Shown here: positions 29,290-37,701 of the stretch, in pieces
How positions within the stretch are numbered: position 1 is the first letter of the stretch
How the letters are laid out: every line of letters starts with the position of its first letter
NCBI RefSeq assembly: GCF_017832355.1
Contig: NZ_JAFIBY010000008.1
Coordinates: 124,001 to 188,000, forward strand
Source of the DNA: Serratia sp. PL17
Lineage (GTDB): Bacteria; Pseudomonadota; Gammaproteobacteria; Enterobacterales; Enterobacteriaceae
Reading direction: 5' to 3'
DNA length: 64,000 bases
The notes under the pieces: generated by a model
What the model was told of the DNA's origin: nothing
Databases searched by the model: none
What the model saw: only the letters and a program-made list of their open reading frames with translations
Translations under genes and position numbers: made by a program

Positions 29290-29427
29290 GACTCACTCAG
29301 CCTTGGTTGTTTCAAACGCCAGGCGGCGTTTGTGAATATACCGCAACCCGGCTTGATTCAGAGTAAGGCTAAACAGTGTAATGTGGTGGTCAATATAGGT
29401 TGACTACCGGGGTTATGCAGCAGACAC

Positions 29428-30225
29428 CTAGAGGAAGGCAATGTAAATAATAGCATTCCCCGAGAAAGGTCCGGGACTGATGATTTCATTGGCTGTCATT
29501 TTTGCTTTCAGGCTTATATTTTTGGGTGTTTTACCCATTAAATAGTAATCAACACCCGTCCATGCGGACTTCCCATCCAAAAATAGCGTAGAATAAAAAT
29601 TCTTGTTGCCATTTAAATAAATTCTATCTTCGCCTAATGTCGACTGTGAATATATTTTTACAGTTCCTGTTAGGGAGCACTCAACTGTTCCCTGAATGTT
29701 TCTTTCCGCCCCGTAAATTTCATCTTGCGTAAGCGTACCAAAATCTATCACCGTTGGGATATTCACATTACAAGATTGGTTTGGTGGGGGTAATTTACCG
29801 CAAACAGAATTGGGCCATAAAAGTGCACCTCCGGATATTGAGGGTGTCCGTGTATAAAAAAGCCCAACGCAGCTGGCATCACTGCCATTTACTTTATAAG
29901 GCCTTGAGGTCCAGGGAATGCCAAAGGAAGCTTTCCACGCGATCTCTACTTCTTTTGCCGTTCTGTAATTTTCAATTCGGAGACAGTTGTTAGACTCTAT
30001 ACAGGAACCATATAGCCCCGGATATCGGGTACTGTATTTTACATCCGGACCAATAAAACAAGAGGCCCATCGATAGCAAGGGTTGAGATCGGATGTACTC
30101 TCATCCCATGCAACCAAAGATTGAACCACCGTCCAGTTAACAAAAGAGACAGGAAGCATATATGCGCCAGCGACAGCTTGCTGAGAGAATGAAAAAACAA
30201 TAAAAAAAATGAAATTTTTATACAT
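29428..30225 (-). CDS. Orphan MrpH-like fimbrial tip adhesin
   Basis: This is a 265-residue exported protein. The start at 30225 is preferred because AGGGA precedes it and a classical signal peptide follows (cleavage after AVAG, about residue 20). The architecture is of a two-domain fimbrial adhesin: an N-terminal lectin-like domain with paired cysteines (NPCYRWASC, GSCIESNNC) and a C-terminal pilin domain from about residue 150 (QSCNVNIPTVIDFGTL, EC, ending AIIYIAFL). This resembles the MrpH family of Proteus MR/P fimbriae. No chaperone, usher or major pilin gene is nearby. It is more AT-rich than its neighbours, which suggests horizontal transfer. Confidence 0.75.
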   Translation of the reverse strand: MYKNFIFFIVFSFSQQAVAGAYMLPVSFVNWTVVQSLVAWDESTSDLNPCYRWASCFIGPDVKYSTRYPGLYGSCIESNNCLRIENYRTAKEVEIAWKASFGIPWTSRPYKVNGSDASCVGLFYTRTPSISGGALLWPNSVCGKLPPPNQSCNVNIPTVIDFGTLTQDEIYGAERNIQGTVECSLTGTVKIYSQSTLGEDRIYLNGNKNFYSTLFLDGKSAWTGVDYYLMGKTPKNISLKAKMTANEIISPGPFSGNAIIYIAFL

Positions 30226-30462
30226 TGCAATCCCTGGTTTCATATTAATTCCCATTCCATTGTGAAGTTTTTCATGCAGATCCGTTTGTGTTTAAGATGA
30301 AAATGATATTCGATGTATGAAGCGGTTTCGTGCAGCGGTGAGGCGTGTCATTTATAATCCTGATTTATAAATGGCAATCATTAGATTGGCCGATTTAATA
30401 ATTTTATTATAATGAACGCTGCAATTTATATATTGACTAATTTTTGTCCTGTGGCAAATCAC

Positions 30463-30539
30463 TTATACCGATCGATAAAATTCAATCAATAGTCAGATTC
30501 TATCAAATTTGTTTTATGAATCGGTTATATCGATCGATT
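30463..30539. promoter_or_regulatory. Paired GATC-containing repeats in AT-rich spacer
   Basis: TTATACCGATCGATA (30463-30477) recurs as TTATATCGATCGATT (30525-30539), 62 bp apart, close to six helical turns. Each contains a GATC Dam site in a CGATCG palindrome. They lie 240-315 bp upstream of the orphan adhesin start. The surrounding spacer (30256-30700) is AT-rich and also holds a 9-bp inverted repeat CATTTATAA/TTATAAATG (30349-30373) and a 9-bp stem GCATTGCCA/TGGCAATGC (30610-30647). A regulatory role is speculative. Confidence 0.35.
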
Positions 30540-30701
30540 GGTTTCTTGCGTTTTTCCGGGGGCAGAGCAGATAAGATGATATCTGGATGAGGGACGCCCG
30601 CTATCCCGTGCATTGCCAAGTTTTAGGCTGTGTTTGGGTGGCAATGCGGGGACAAGGTAGGGAAAAAAGCATCAACAATGAAATCCATACCGTGTTCAAA
30701 C

Positions 30702-30735
30702 AAAAAAATCCGGCGTCAGGGGGCTGACGCCGGAT
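30702..30735 (-). terminator. Rho-independent terminator of tctCBA
   Basis: Read on the minus strand, a 12-bp stem with a four-base loop (positions 30708-30735, arms ATCCGGCGTCAG and CTGACGCCGGAT) is followed by a seven-base T run, 77 bp after the tctA stop. A second imperfect inverted repeat (GATCGTTCAAGC/GCTTAAACGATC, 30752-30777) lies between it and tctA. Confidence 0.92.
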
Positions 30736-30811
30736 TTGTCTCTCGCTGGTCGGATCGTTCAAGCACGCTTAAACGATCGGTCTTAGGGTTATTACCCGCC
30801 CCCCTGACGAC

Positions 30812-32329
30812 TTAGTCGGCGTTAGCCGCTTCCGCCGACACGCGGCGTTTGCGCAATTTACGCAGCAATGGCGGCAGCACCAATACAGACACCGCCAATA
30901 CCAGCAGCGTTTGCGCGATGCTGCTGCTCCACAAGATGCCAAACTCTCCGTTGCTGATCGACAGCGCCCGGCGCAGGTTTTGTTCTAACATCTCTCCCAA
31001 TACGAAACCCAAAATGAGCGGTGACATCGGGAAATGCATTTTCCTCAAAATGTAACCAAACACCCCAAGTCCGATCATCAACAGCAGGTCAAAGGTTGTG
31101 CTGTGTACGGCGTACACCCCTACCGCGGATACGGCGGCAATCGCAGGTACCAGGAACCACAGTGGTATGGTCAACATACGGGTAAACAGGCCCACCAACG
31201 GCAGGTTCATGATCAGCAAGATCACGTTGGCAATCAGCAGTGCGGCAATCAACCCCCAGACTATATCGGGCTGTTCAGTGAACATCGCCGGGCCTGGCGT
31301 GATGTTGTACAGCGTCAGCGCGCCCATCATGACTGCGGTGGTACCAGACCCAGGGACACCCAGCGTTAACATAGGGATGAATGAGCCACAGGCTGAAGCG
31401 TTGTTGGCCGCTTCTGGCGCGGCAACCCCGCGAATATCCCCTTTACCGAAGGTGTCGCTGTTGCCGCTGATTTTCTTTTCGGTCATGTAGGTGAGGGCGC
31501 TGGCAATCGTGGCGCCGGCACCCGGCAGGATGCCGACAAAGAACCCCACCACGGAAGAACGCAATGTAGGGCCCACGCACTGAGCGGCCTCTTTGCGGTT
31601 GAACAATAACCGACCGGTTTTGCGCACCAATTTTTGTCCGCCGCTGGTGCTTTCCAGCATCAACAGAATTTCACTGACCGAGAACAGACCGATAACGACC
31701 ACAATGAACTGCACACCGTCGGAGAGGTGGATGCTGTCGAAGGTGAAGCGGTAAACACCCGTGTTAGCGTCCACCCCGACCGTTGCCAGTCCCAGACCAA
31801 TCAGCGCCGCCAGCAACGATTTCAGTGGATTTTGACTCATCATGCTACCCAGACAGGCAATAGCGAATACCATCAGAGCAAAATATTCGGCCGGCCCGAA
31901 CGCCAGCGACCAACGCGCCAACAGCGGAGCGAACAGGATAATCCCGCCGATAGCAATGAGTGAACCGGTAAAGGAGCTGACCGCCGAGATCGACAGTGCC
32001 ACGCCGGCACGGCCTTGCTGCGCCATGGGGTAGCCGTCCAATGCGGTCATGATTGCTGCGGCGTCACCCGGGACGTTAAGCAGTATTGAGGAGATGCGGC
32101 CACCGTATTCACAGCCGATATACACCGTTGCCAGCAGGATCAGTGCAGATTCGGCCGGCAGCTTAAGGGCAAACGCCAGTGGCAACAGGATTGCCACGCC
32201 GTTGATTGGCCCCAGCCCCGGCAGCAAGCCGACAATCGTGCCGACGAAGCAGCCGATCAGAGCGATAATCAGGTTCTGTGGCACCAGTGCCACCTCGAAC
32301 CCTTGAGATAAGTACATCCAGGTATCCAT
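30812..32329 (-). CDS. tctA: Tripartite tricarboxylate transporter large membrane subunit TctA
   Basis: TctA is the large inner-membrane subunit of the Na+-linked, binding-protein-dependent TTT transporter for citrate-like acids. From ATG 32329 the protein has 505 residues and about 11-12 transmembrane segments. TctA family motifs are seen: GLLPGLGPINGVA (about residues 34-46), GCEYGGRISSILLNVPGDAA, and GILPGAGATIASALTY with APEAANNASACGSF in the second half. It is the last gene of the minus-strand tctCBA operon, 11 bp after tctB, and is followed by a strong terminator. The exact tricarboxylate carried is not visible. Confidence 0.94.
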   Translation of the reverse strand: MDTWMYLSQGFEVALVPQNLIIALIGCFVGTIVGLLPGLGPINGVAILLPLAFALKLPAESALILLATVYIGCEYGGRISSILLNVPGDAAAIMTALDGYPMAQQGRAGVALSISAVSSFTGSLIAIGGIILFAPLLARWSLAFGPAEYFALMVFAIACLGSMMSQNPLKSLLAALIGLGLATVGVDANTGVYRFTFDSIHLSDGVQFIVVVIGLFSVSEILLMLESTSGGQKLVRKTGRLLFNRKEAAQCVGPTLRSSVVGFFVGILPGAGATIASALTYMTEKKISGNSDTFGKGDIRGVAAPEAANNASACGSFIPMLTLGVPGSGTTAVMMGALTLYNITPGPAMFTEQPDIVWGLIAALLIANVILLIMNLPLVGLFTRMLTIPLWFLVPAIAAVSAVGVYAVHSTTFDLLLMIGLGVFGYILRKMHFPMSPLILGFVLGEMLEQNLRRALSISNGEFGILWSSSIAQTLLVLAVSVLVLPPLLRKLRKRRVSAEAANAD

Positions 32330-32340
32330 CGTCGCCCCCG

Positions 32341-32772
32341 TTAGCTCAGCCAAACGCCGAGTGGCAGTGTTACATCAAGTAAGCGGTCAAAGGCGTAATA
32401 CAAGGCTACGCCCATGAATGCGCCGGACACCAAAGCTGCCGGTAGACTGGCCTGGAACAACAGGCCAATGCTAAAGGTCAGCAGCGCGGTTGCCAGCGGA
32501 AAACCCAGCCATTCGAAGCCCCAGGCATACAGCACCAACGTAATGACCAGTACCAGCAGACGTTGCATCACCTTGTTATGTGGCCACTCAACGGCCTGCG
32601 GTTTGTTCAACAGCAACAGCGCAGCACACAGTGCCATCAGGCTGAGAATGGCCAGAGGGAAGGGACGTGGCCCCAGGGGTTCGTAGCTGTATTCGCTCTG
32701 GATCCCCCAACCGATAAACAACCCCCCAATGCACAACAGCAGCCAGAGACCGGCGAAAATGCGATCGCTCAT
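32341..32772 (-). CDS. tctB: Tripartite tricarboxylate transporter small membrane subunit TctB
   Basis: TctB is the small, poorly conserved membrane subunit of TTT transporters. The 143-residue protein has four predicted transmembrane segments (around residues 8-25, 38-55, 72-90 and 98-125). It sits between tctC (12 bp upstream) and tctA (11 bp downstream), which is the main evidence, together with size and hydropathy. GGGGGA precedes the start on the minus strand. Confidence 0.9.
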   Translation of the reverse strand: MSDRIFAGLWLLLCIGGLFIGWGIQSEYSYEPLGPRPFPLAILSLMALCAALLLLNKPQAVEWPHNKVMQRLLVLVITLVLYAWGFEWLGFPLATALLTFSIGLLFQASLPAALVSGAFMGVALYYAFDRLLDVTLPLGVWLS

Positions 32773-32784
32773 GGTATCCCCCTG

Positions 32785-33765
32785 TTACTTGGCCAGGCCG
32801 AAAACTTTGGCTTGTTCGCGGTACTGATTGACCTGGTTTTTCACGTAGGCATCCAGTTCTTTGCCGGTCAGGTTGAATTCGAACAGGCCACGCAGATCAC
32901 GTTGTTTTTTGAACTCTTCGGTCGTCATCATTTTCTGGAAGGTATCGAGCCACCACTGGTATTCCTCTTCGCTGACCTTCGGGCCGACGTAGAAGCCGCG
33001 GATAATCGGCCAGACCAGATTGAAGCCCTGTTCTTTGGCGGTGGGGACATTCGCTAACTGGCCAGGCAGACGTTGGTCAGCATAGACCGCCAGTACGCGA
33101 ATTTTGTCACCCTGCAAGTAGGGAACCATTTCACTCAGATCGCCTGATACCGCCTGAATGTGGTTGCCGAGCAGTGCGGTCACGGGCTCGCCGCCGCCTT
33201 CGAACGCGACGTAGCGCATTTTATGGGGATCGATACCCACTTCACGTGCCAGCAGGGCCGTTTTCATCCAGTCCTGGCTCCCGATAGAAGCACCGGCACC
33301 GAACACCACGCTGTTTGGATCTTTTTTGAAGGCATCCATCAGGTCTTTCAGCGTTTTATACGGCGAGTCGGCGCGGACGGCGATCATGCCGTAGTCGGTA
33401 CCGACAGCGGCCAGCCATTTCACGTCATCCACGTTATAACGGCCGAATTTTCCTTGTGACAGATTCAGCAGTGATCCACCGGAAAAGGCAACCACCGTGC
33501 CGAATTCTGCCGGCCGCTGGGCGACGATGGCGTTATAGGCGACCGCGCCGACACCACCGGGCATATAGGTGACGCGCATCGGTTTATCGATAGCGTGGGT
33601 TTCCTGCAAGGACACCTGAATCAGCTTACAAGTGAGGTCAAATCCGCCGCCGGGCTTGGCGGGGGCGATACATTCGGTACGTTTCGGTGCTTCCACGGCA
33701 AAGGCTTGATTGGCTGCCAACAGCAGAGCGGTAGCGGTCAGAGTGCGGGTGATTATTTTTTTCAT
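32785..33765 (-). CDS. tctC: Periplasmic tricarboxylate-binding protein TctC
   Basis: TctC is the extracytoplasmic solute receptor of the TTT system, binding tricarboxylates such as citrate or tricarballylate. From ATG 33765 (preceded by GGGGAA) the protein has 326 residues, with a signal peptide cleaved after QAFA (about residue 23). The mature protein matches the Bug/TctC receptor fold: CIAPAKPGGGFDLTCKLIQ near the N-terminus, MPGGVGAVAYN, and GAGASIGSQDW in the middle. It is the first gene of the operon and probably the most highly expressed. The divergent tctDE two-component genes begin 840 bp away, with one small gene between. Confidence 0.93.
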   Translation of the reverse strand: MKKIITRTLTATALLLAANQAFAVEAPKRTECIAPAKPGGGFDLTCKLIQVSLQETHAIDKPMRVTYMPGGVGAVAYNAIVAQRPAEFGTVVAFSGGSLLNLSQGKFGRYNVDDVKWLAAVGTDYGMIAVRADSPYKTLKDLMDAFKKDPNSVVFGAGASIGSQDWMKTALLAREVGIDPHKMRYVAFEGGGEPVTALLGNHIQAVSGDLSEMVPYLQGDKIRVLAVYADQRLPGQLANVPTAKEQGFNLVWPIIRGFYVGPKVSEEEYQWWLDTFQKMMTTEEFKKQRDLRGLFEFNLTGKELDAYVKNQVNQYREQAKVFGLAK

Positions 33766-34063
33766 TGCTTTCCCCAAGGTATTTTTCTGTCGTTGCGGAT
33801 CCCCGCCGATACGGGTTGCTGGATTGTTAAATCAACAACCTTTCATTTACCTTTCAACGGACGAAAAAGTTTTCGGGATGTGATATGCATCTCCTGTTGG
33901 GGGCAAAACACCTGTGCTGAAACAGCAGATTGCCTGTGCGCTAACACATGTCAGGGCGCAAGAACAGCCTGTAAACTTGGCTTAAAGGCTGCGTAATGTC
34001 AGTTTTACCCTTTTTGTCTTGAGATAAAATGATTAAAAATAAAATGATGATGGGGGGATTGAT

Positions 34064-34384
34064 ATGTTTTCATTAGGGAAATTATTCGGTGGCAGGGACA
34101 GCGCCAAAGTCAGTGCAATCAAGATGCTACCAACGGCCTATGATGAGATGACAGGGGCCTCGGGGCATTGCCGGTTGAAGCGCCTGCGCCCGGATATCGG
34201 TGTTTTTGAACTGCACTTCTCCAAAGATAATGGCAAAAAGTATGCTTGCCAGATGACCGCCTGTGTCACCGGCATTGATATTGTTTTTTCCACCAATAAT
34301 CGCACTGTGCTGGTTTCACCCCCGTTCAGTCCTGCCAAATTACAGCCGGTATTTGATATTGCCCTCGCCGACAGCGAAAAATAA
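34064..34384 (+). CDS. Hypothetical protein in the tct locus
   Basis: This is a 106-residue protein that I do not recognise. It starts at an ATG with GGGGGGA upstream, has no signal peptide or membrane segment, and is probably cytoplasmic. The N-terminus MFSLGKLFGGRDSAK is basic and could be amphipathic. The centre has two cysteines (GHCRLKRL and YACQMTAC adds a third) and alternating hydrophobic residues suggesting a small beta-rich domain (IGVFELHF, GIDIVF). It lies between tctC (divergent) and tctD (same strand, 221 bp downstream), so it may belong to the tct regulon, but only position supports that. Confidence 0.65.
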   Translation: MFSLGKLFGGRDSAKVSAIKMLPTAYDEMTGASGHCRLKRLRPDIGVFELHFSKDNGKKYACQMTACVTGIDIVFSTNNRTVLVSPPFSPAKLQPVFDIALADSEK

Positions 34385-34605
34385 TACCTCGACCACGACG
34401 TTAGCCGCCCTCGTCGACAGTTCAGGGTTTATTCAGTGCCGCAATTGTGTTCCAGCTCCCAAAACTGGTCCGGCATAACCCTTCTATCACAGCGGCTTCC
34501 ATGCCATCCTTCTGTTATAAACATGTTAATTCGTATGACGCCGGATCCTGATGCGATAGCGCAGCATTCGGCCTGCGAGCATAGATAAATCAATGGAATG
34601 GAAGC

Positions 34606-35280
34606 ATGCGTCTGTTATTGGTTGAGGACCACCCTGAGTTATCCCATTGGTTGCAAAAGGCGCTGACCGGTGTCGGCTTTGCCGTCGATATTGCGCCAGA
34701 CGGGTTGGCAGCCGACCATTTGCTGTTAAATGAAACCTACGCGTTGGTGGTGTTAGACGTGGCATTGCCGCGCCTGAATGGTCTGGAACTGCTGGCCCGA
34801 TTGCGCAAACGTGGGCAGGACTTGCCGGTATTGCTGTTGACGGCCAGAACCGACGTGGCCGATCGGGTGAAGGGACTGAATCTGGGTGCCGACGACTATC
34901 TGACGAAACCCTTCGAACTCGATGAGCTGGAAGCCCGCATTCGGGCGTTGCTGCGCCGCAGCGTCGGTGTCACTCAGCAAGCGCTGCAATACGGTGCGCT
35001 GACTTATCACGATGAGGGCTATTTCCAACTGGACGACAAGCCGCTGCAACTGACACCGCGTGAACTGGCGGTGCTGACGGCATTGATTCACCGCCGTGGG
35101 CGTCCGGTTGCCAAACAGCAGTTGTTCGAACAGGTATTTACCTTGGCCGATGAGGCTAACCCGGAGAGCATTGAACTCTATGTTCACCGGTTGCGGAAAA
35201 AGCTGCAGGGCAGCAATGTGGCAATTATCACTCTGCGCGGTCTGGGCTACAGCCTGGAGCTTTGCAATGAGGTGGTTTAA
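34606..35280 (+). CDS. tctD: TctD-like OmpR-family response regulator
   Basis: This is a 224-residue response regulator with a receiver domain (residues 1-118: acidic pair EDH near residue 7, phosphoacceptor in VVLDVALPRLNG at about Asp51, and lysine in YLTKPFELDELEARI) and a C-terminal OmpR-type winged helix (about 128-222, LTPRELAVLTALIHRRGRPV). In Salmonella and related bacteria TctD/TctE control tctCBA in response to tricarboxylates. Location beside the divergent tctCBA supports that role here. The 3' end overlaps the sensor kinase gene by 14 bases. Confidence 0.91.
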   Translation: MRLLLVEDHPELSHWLQKALTGVGFAVDIAPDGLAADHLLLNETYALVVLDVALPRLNGLELLARLRKRGQDLPVLLLTARTDVADRVKGLNLGADDYLTKPFELDELEARIRALLRRSVGVTQQALQYGALTYHDEGYFQLDDKPLQLTPRELAVLTALIHRRGRPVAKQQLFEQVFTLADEANPESIELYVHRLRKKLQGSNVAIITLRGLGYSLELCNEVV

Positions 35281-36685
35281 CGCGCCGCAATCGTTGTTTT
35301 ACCAACTGTTATTGTTCTTTGGCTTACCCCTGCTGGTGTTAGGCAGTATCTCGATTTATACCCACTATTTCAGTGCAATGAACGCCGCCACGCTGGCTTA
35401 CGATCGTACGCTGCTGGCATCGGCGCGCACCGTGGCGGAGCGGCTGGTGGTGCGTAATGGGCGTTTGGAAGCGGACGTCCCCTATGTCGTGCTCGACAGT
35501 TTCGAGCGCAACATGAACGATCAACTTTACTACGAGGTGATCTCGCCAGAAGGCCGAAGCATTTCTGGCTATGACGATTTGCCGCCGATGCCGCCCCATA
35601 TTCTGCGTTCAAGCTTGTATCCCGCATTGGTGCATTTTTATGATGCCGAGTATCGCGGACGCCCGATTCGCGTTGCCGCCTTGTACCAACCCATCAACGA
35701 ATCTGGCGTGATGGGCATGGCAACCATATTGGTGGCTGAAACGCTGGAGTCACGCCGCTATCTGGCGCGGCAGATGATGCTCTCTGCGCTACTCAGTCAG
35801 GGGACCGTGGTCGTGTTGACCATGATCCTGGCCTTTGGGCTTCTCAAGCGGGTGCTCAAACCGATGCGCAAGCTTTCAGGCATCATGTTGCGACGTGATC
35901 CGGGGGAATTAACGCCGCTGCCAATGGTGTTGCCCTGGTCGGAAATGCAGCCGCTACTGCTGGCGTTTAACCGTTATATCGAGCGGTTGCGAGTGATGGT
36001 GGCACGTCAGGAGCGCTTTAGCGCCGATGCTTCACATCAATTGCGGACGCCGTTAACCGTGCTGAAAACGCAGGTAGGGGTTGCGCTGGCAAGCGATCAG
36101 CCGGAGCAGTGGCGGGAAAGTCTGGTCGCGATGAGCGCCACATTGGATAACACCGTGGCGTTGACCGATCGTCTGCTTTATCTCTCAAGGCTCAAAGCCC
36201 ATGAACACGATGCCGATCGCAAGTTGCAGCCGGTGAACCTGGCGCAGGTGCTGCGAGATGCGTGTTTTTCGCGTCTGCCACAGGCGCGCAGTAAACGTAT
36301 CGATCTTGGCTATGAGGGAGAGTCGGTATGCTGGGTGGGGGGAGAAGCGCTGCTGCTGACGGAACTGTGCGCCAACCTGTTGGATAACGCACTGAAGTAT
36401 ACGCCGCATCAGGGCATGGTAACGGCAAGGCTCATCATGGACAGATTGGGCGGGGAGGGGGTACTGGAAATTGAAGACAGCGGCCCAGGCATTGCCCAAC
36501 AGGACACTGCGCAGGCGCTCCAGCCGTTCCATCGGCTGGATAACGTGGGCGGTCAACCCGGCGCAGGGCTGGGGTTGGCGCTGGTGAGCGATATCACCCG
36601 TTACCATGGCACCCGCCCAGAGTTGTTAACCTCGGCCACACTGGGTGGCTTACTGGTGCGGGTGCGTTTTCAACTGTTACCTTAG
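35267..36685 (+). CDS. tctE: TctE-like sensor histidine kinase
   Basis: This is a 472-residue inner-membrane kinase. The ATG at 35267, inside the end of tctD, is chosen because it gives the N-terminal membrane segment (residues 12-30) directly. A periplasmic 2CSK_N-type sensor domain (about 33-165), a second membrane segment (about 175-197), then the H-box FSADASHQLRTPLTVLKTQ with the phosphoacceptor His (about residue 260) and an ATPase domain (LCANLLDNALKYTP N-box, DSGPGIA, GAGLGLALV). The likely signal is a tricarboxylate. The last four bases overlap the convergent EamA gene. Confidence 0.91.
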   Translation: MRWFNAPQSLFYQLLLFFGLPLLVLGSISIYTHYFSAMNAATLAYDRTLLASARTVAERLVVRNGRLEADVPYVVLDSFERNMNDQLYYEVISPEGRSISGYDDLPPMPPHILRSSLYPALVHFYDAEYRGRPIRVAALYQPINESGVMGMATILVAETLESRRYLARQMMLSALLSQGTVVVLTMILAFGLLKRVLKPMRKLSGIMLRRDPGELTPLPMVLPWSEMQPLLLAFNRYIERLRVMVARQERFSADASHQLRTPLTVLKTQVGVALASDQPEQWRESLVAMSATLDNTVALTDRLLYLSRLKAHEHDADRKLQPVNLAQVLRDACFSRLPQARSKRIDLGYEGESVCWVGGEALLLTELCANLLDNALKYTPHQGMVTARLIMDRLGGEGVLEIEDSGPGIAQQDTAQALQPFHRLDNVGGQPGAGLGLALVSDITRYHGTRPELLTSATLGGLLVRVRFQLLP

Positions 36686-37584
36686 CTTTCGCACTCTGCG
36701 GCTTGTTTCGCTTTACGCGCCAACGGAGTACGTAGGCGCTGTGACAGGATTACGCCGAGCAGAGTAATGCCGCCGCCGATCAGGTGGTAACTGTGCAGGT
36801 GTTCATGCAGGAACAACACTGCAATGATGGCGGTAAATACCGGTGCCAGATTCATAAAGATAGATGCCGTATTGGCCCCCAAGCGCATAACCCCGTGGAT
36901 CCACAAGTATGGCGCGATAATCGACGCAGGGATGCCGGCGAACAAGACCAGGGGGATATTCTGACGGGTTAACGCGACGTCTTGCGCCATCAGGAAATTC
37001 GGCAACAACAACACCACGCCGAACAGTATCTGTACATACAATGACTGCCAGTTTGGCAGAGCAATCGCCCAGCGTTTGGTCAGCACGCCGTACAGCGCAT
37101 AAGAGGCGGTAGCCGCAAACATCATCAATTCACCTTTGCCGATACCGTGGTGCAACAATTCCGCCGGGTTACCGGCGCTGACCAGCCAGATCAGGCCCCC
37201 CAAAGACAACAGGCTGCCGATAGCAATACCCACCGTTGGCGCGACGCGCAACAGCACAATGCTGATCAGAATGGTCAGTAATGGGATCAGCGAGACAATG
37301 ATGCCCATAAACAGTGCGCTAACGCTGTGTGCTGCGTAGTACGCCAGGCTCTGATACAGCACCATGCCAAGCATGCCGAGAATCATCAATTTCCACCAGT
37401 TGGCACGTATTGCCGACCAGTGACGAACTACGCCAGGCAACACGAAGGGGGTCAGGGTGACGAGCGCCAGGAGCCAGCGATAGAAGGAAATGGCGGCCGG
37501 ATCGATTGCGGTGGCCGAGAGCTTGCTGACCACGGCATTGATTGACCAAATCAAGACCGCCAGCAAAGGGAAGAGCATATTCAT
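36682..37584 (-). CDS. EamA/DMT-family transporter
   Basis: This is a 300-residue inner-membrane transporter with about ten transmembrane segments in two EamA repeats (about residues 5-135 and 150-285). The ATG at 37584 (MNMLFPLLAVLIWSINAVVSK split over TM1) matches the family start better than an upstream start at 37599. The second repeat contains LAPVFTAIIAVLFLHE, typical of metabolite exporters. The substrate is unknown. It is divergent from the AraC regulator with 117 bp between starts, which probably controls it. The stop overlaps tctE by four bases in a convergent arrangement. Confidence 0.88.
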   Translation of the reverse strand: MNMLFPLLAVLIWSINAVVSKLSATAIDPAAISFYRWLLALVTLTPFVLPGVVRHWSAIRANWWKLMILGMLGMVLYQSLAYYAAHSVSALFMGIIVSLIPLLTILISIVLLRVAPTVGIAIGSLLSLGGLIWLVSAGNPAELLHHGIGKGELMMFAATASYALYGVLTKRWAIALPNWQSLYVQILFGVVLLLPNFLMAQDVALTRQNIPLVLFAGIPASIIAPYLWIHGVMRLGANTASIFMNLAPVFTAIIAVLFLHEHLHSYHLIGGGITLLGVILSQRLRTPLARKAKQAAECES

Positions 37585-37701
37585 GATAATTATTCTCATT
37601 AACGACTGACATGCTGGCTAGTTTACGCGTGTCCGGTTTATTATATATAGTGATATCCAGACAATATTTATCCTAAACAAGACAAGTAACGGGACGAAAC
37701 C

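Noticed and set aside
30630-30815. 61-codon plus-strand frame beside tctA
   Set aside because: It runs through the tct terminator hairpin and has no ribosome-binding site or recognisable product.
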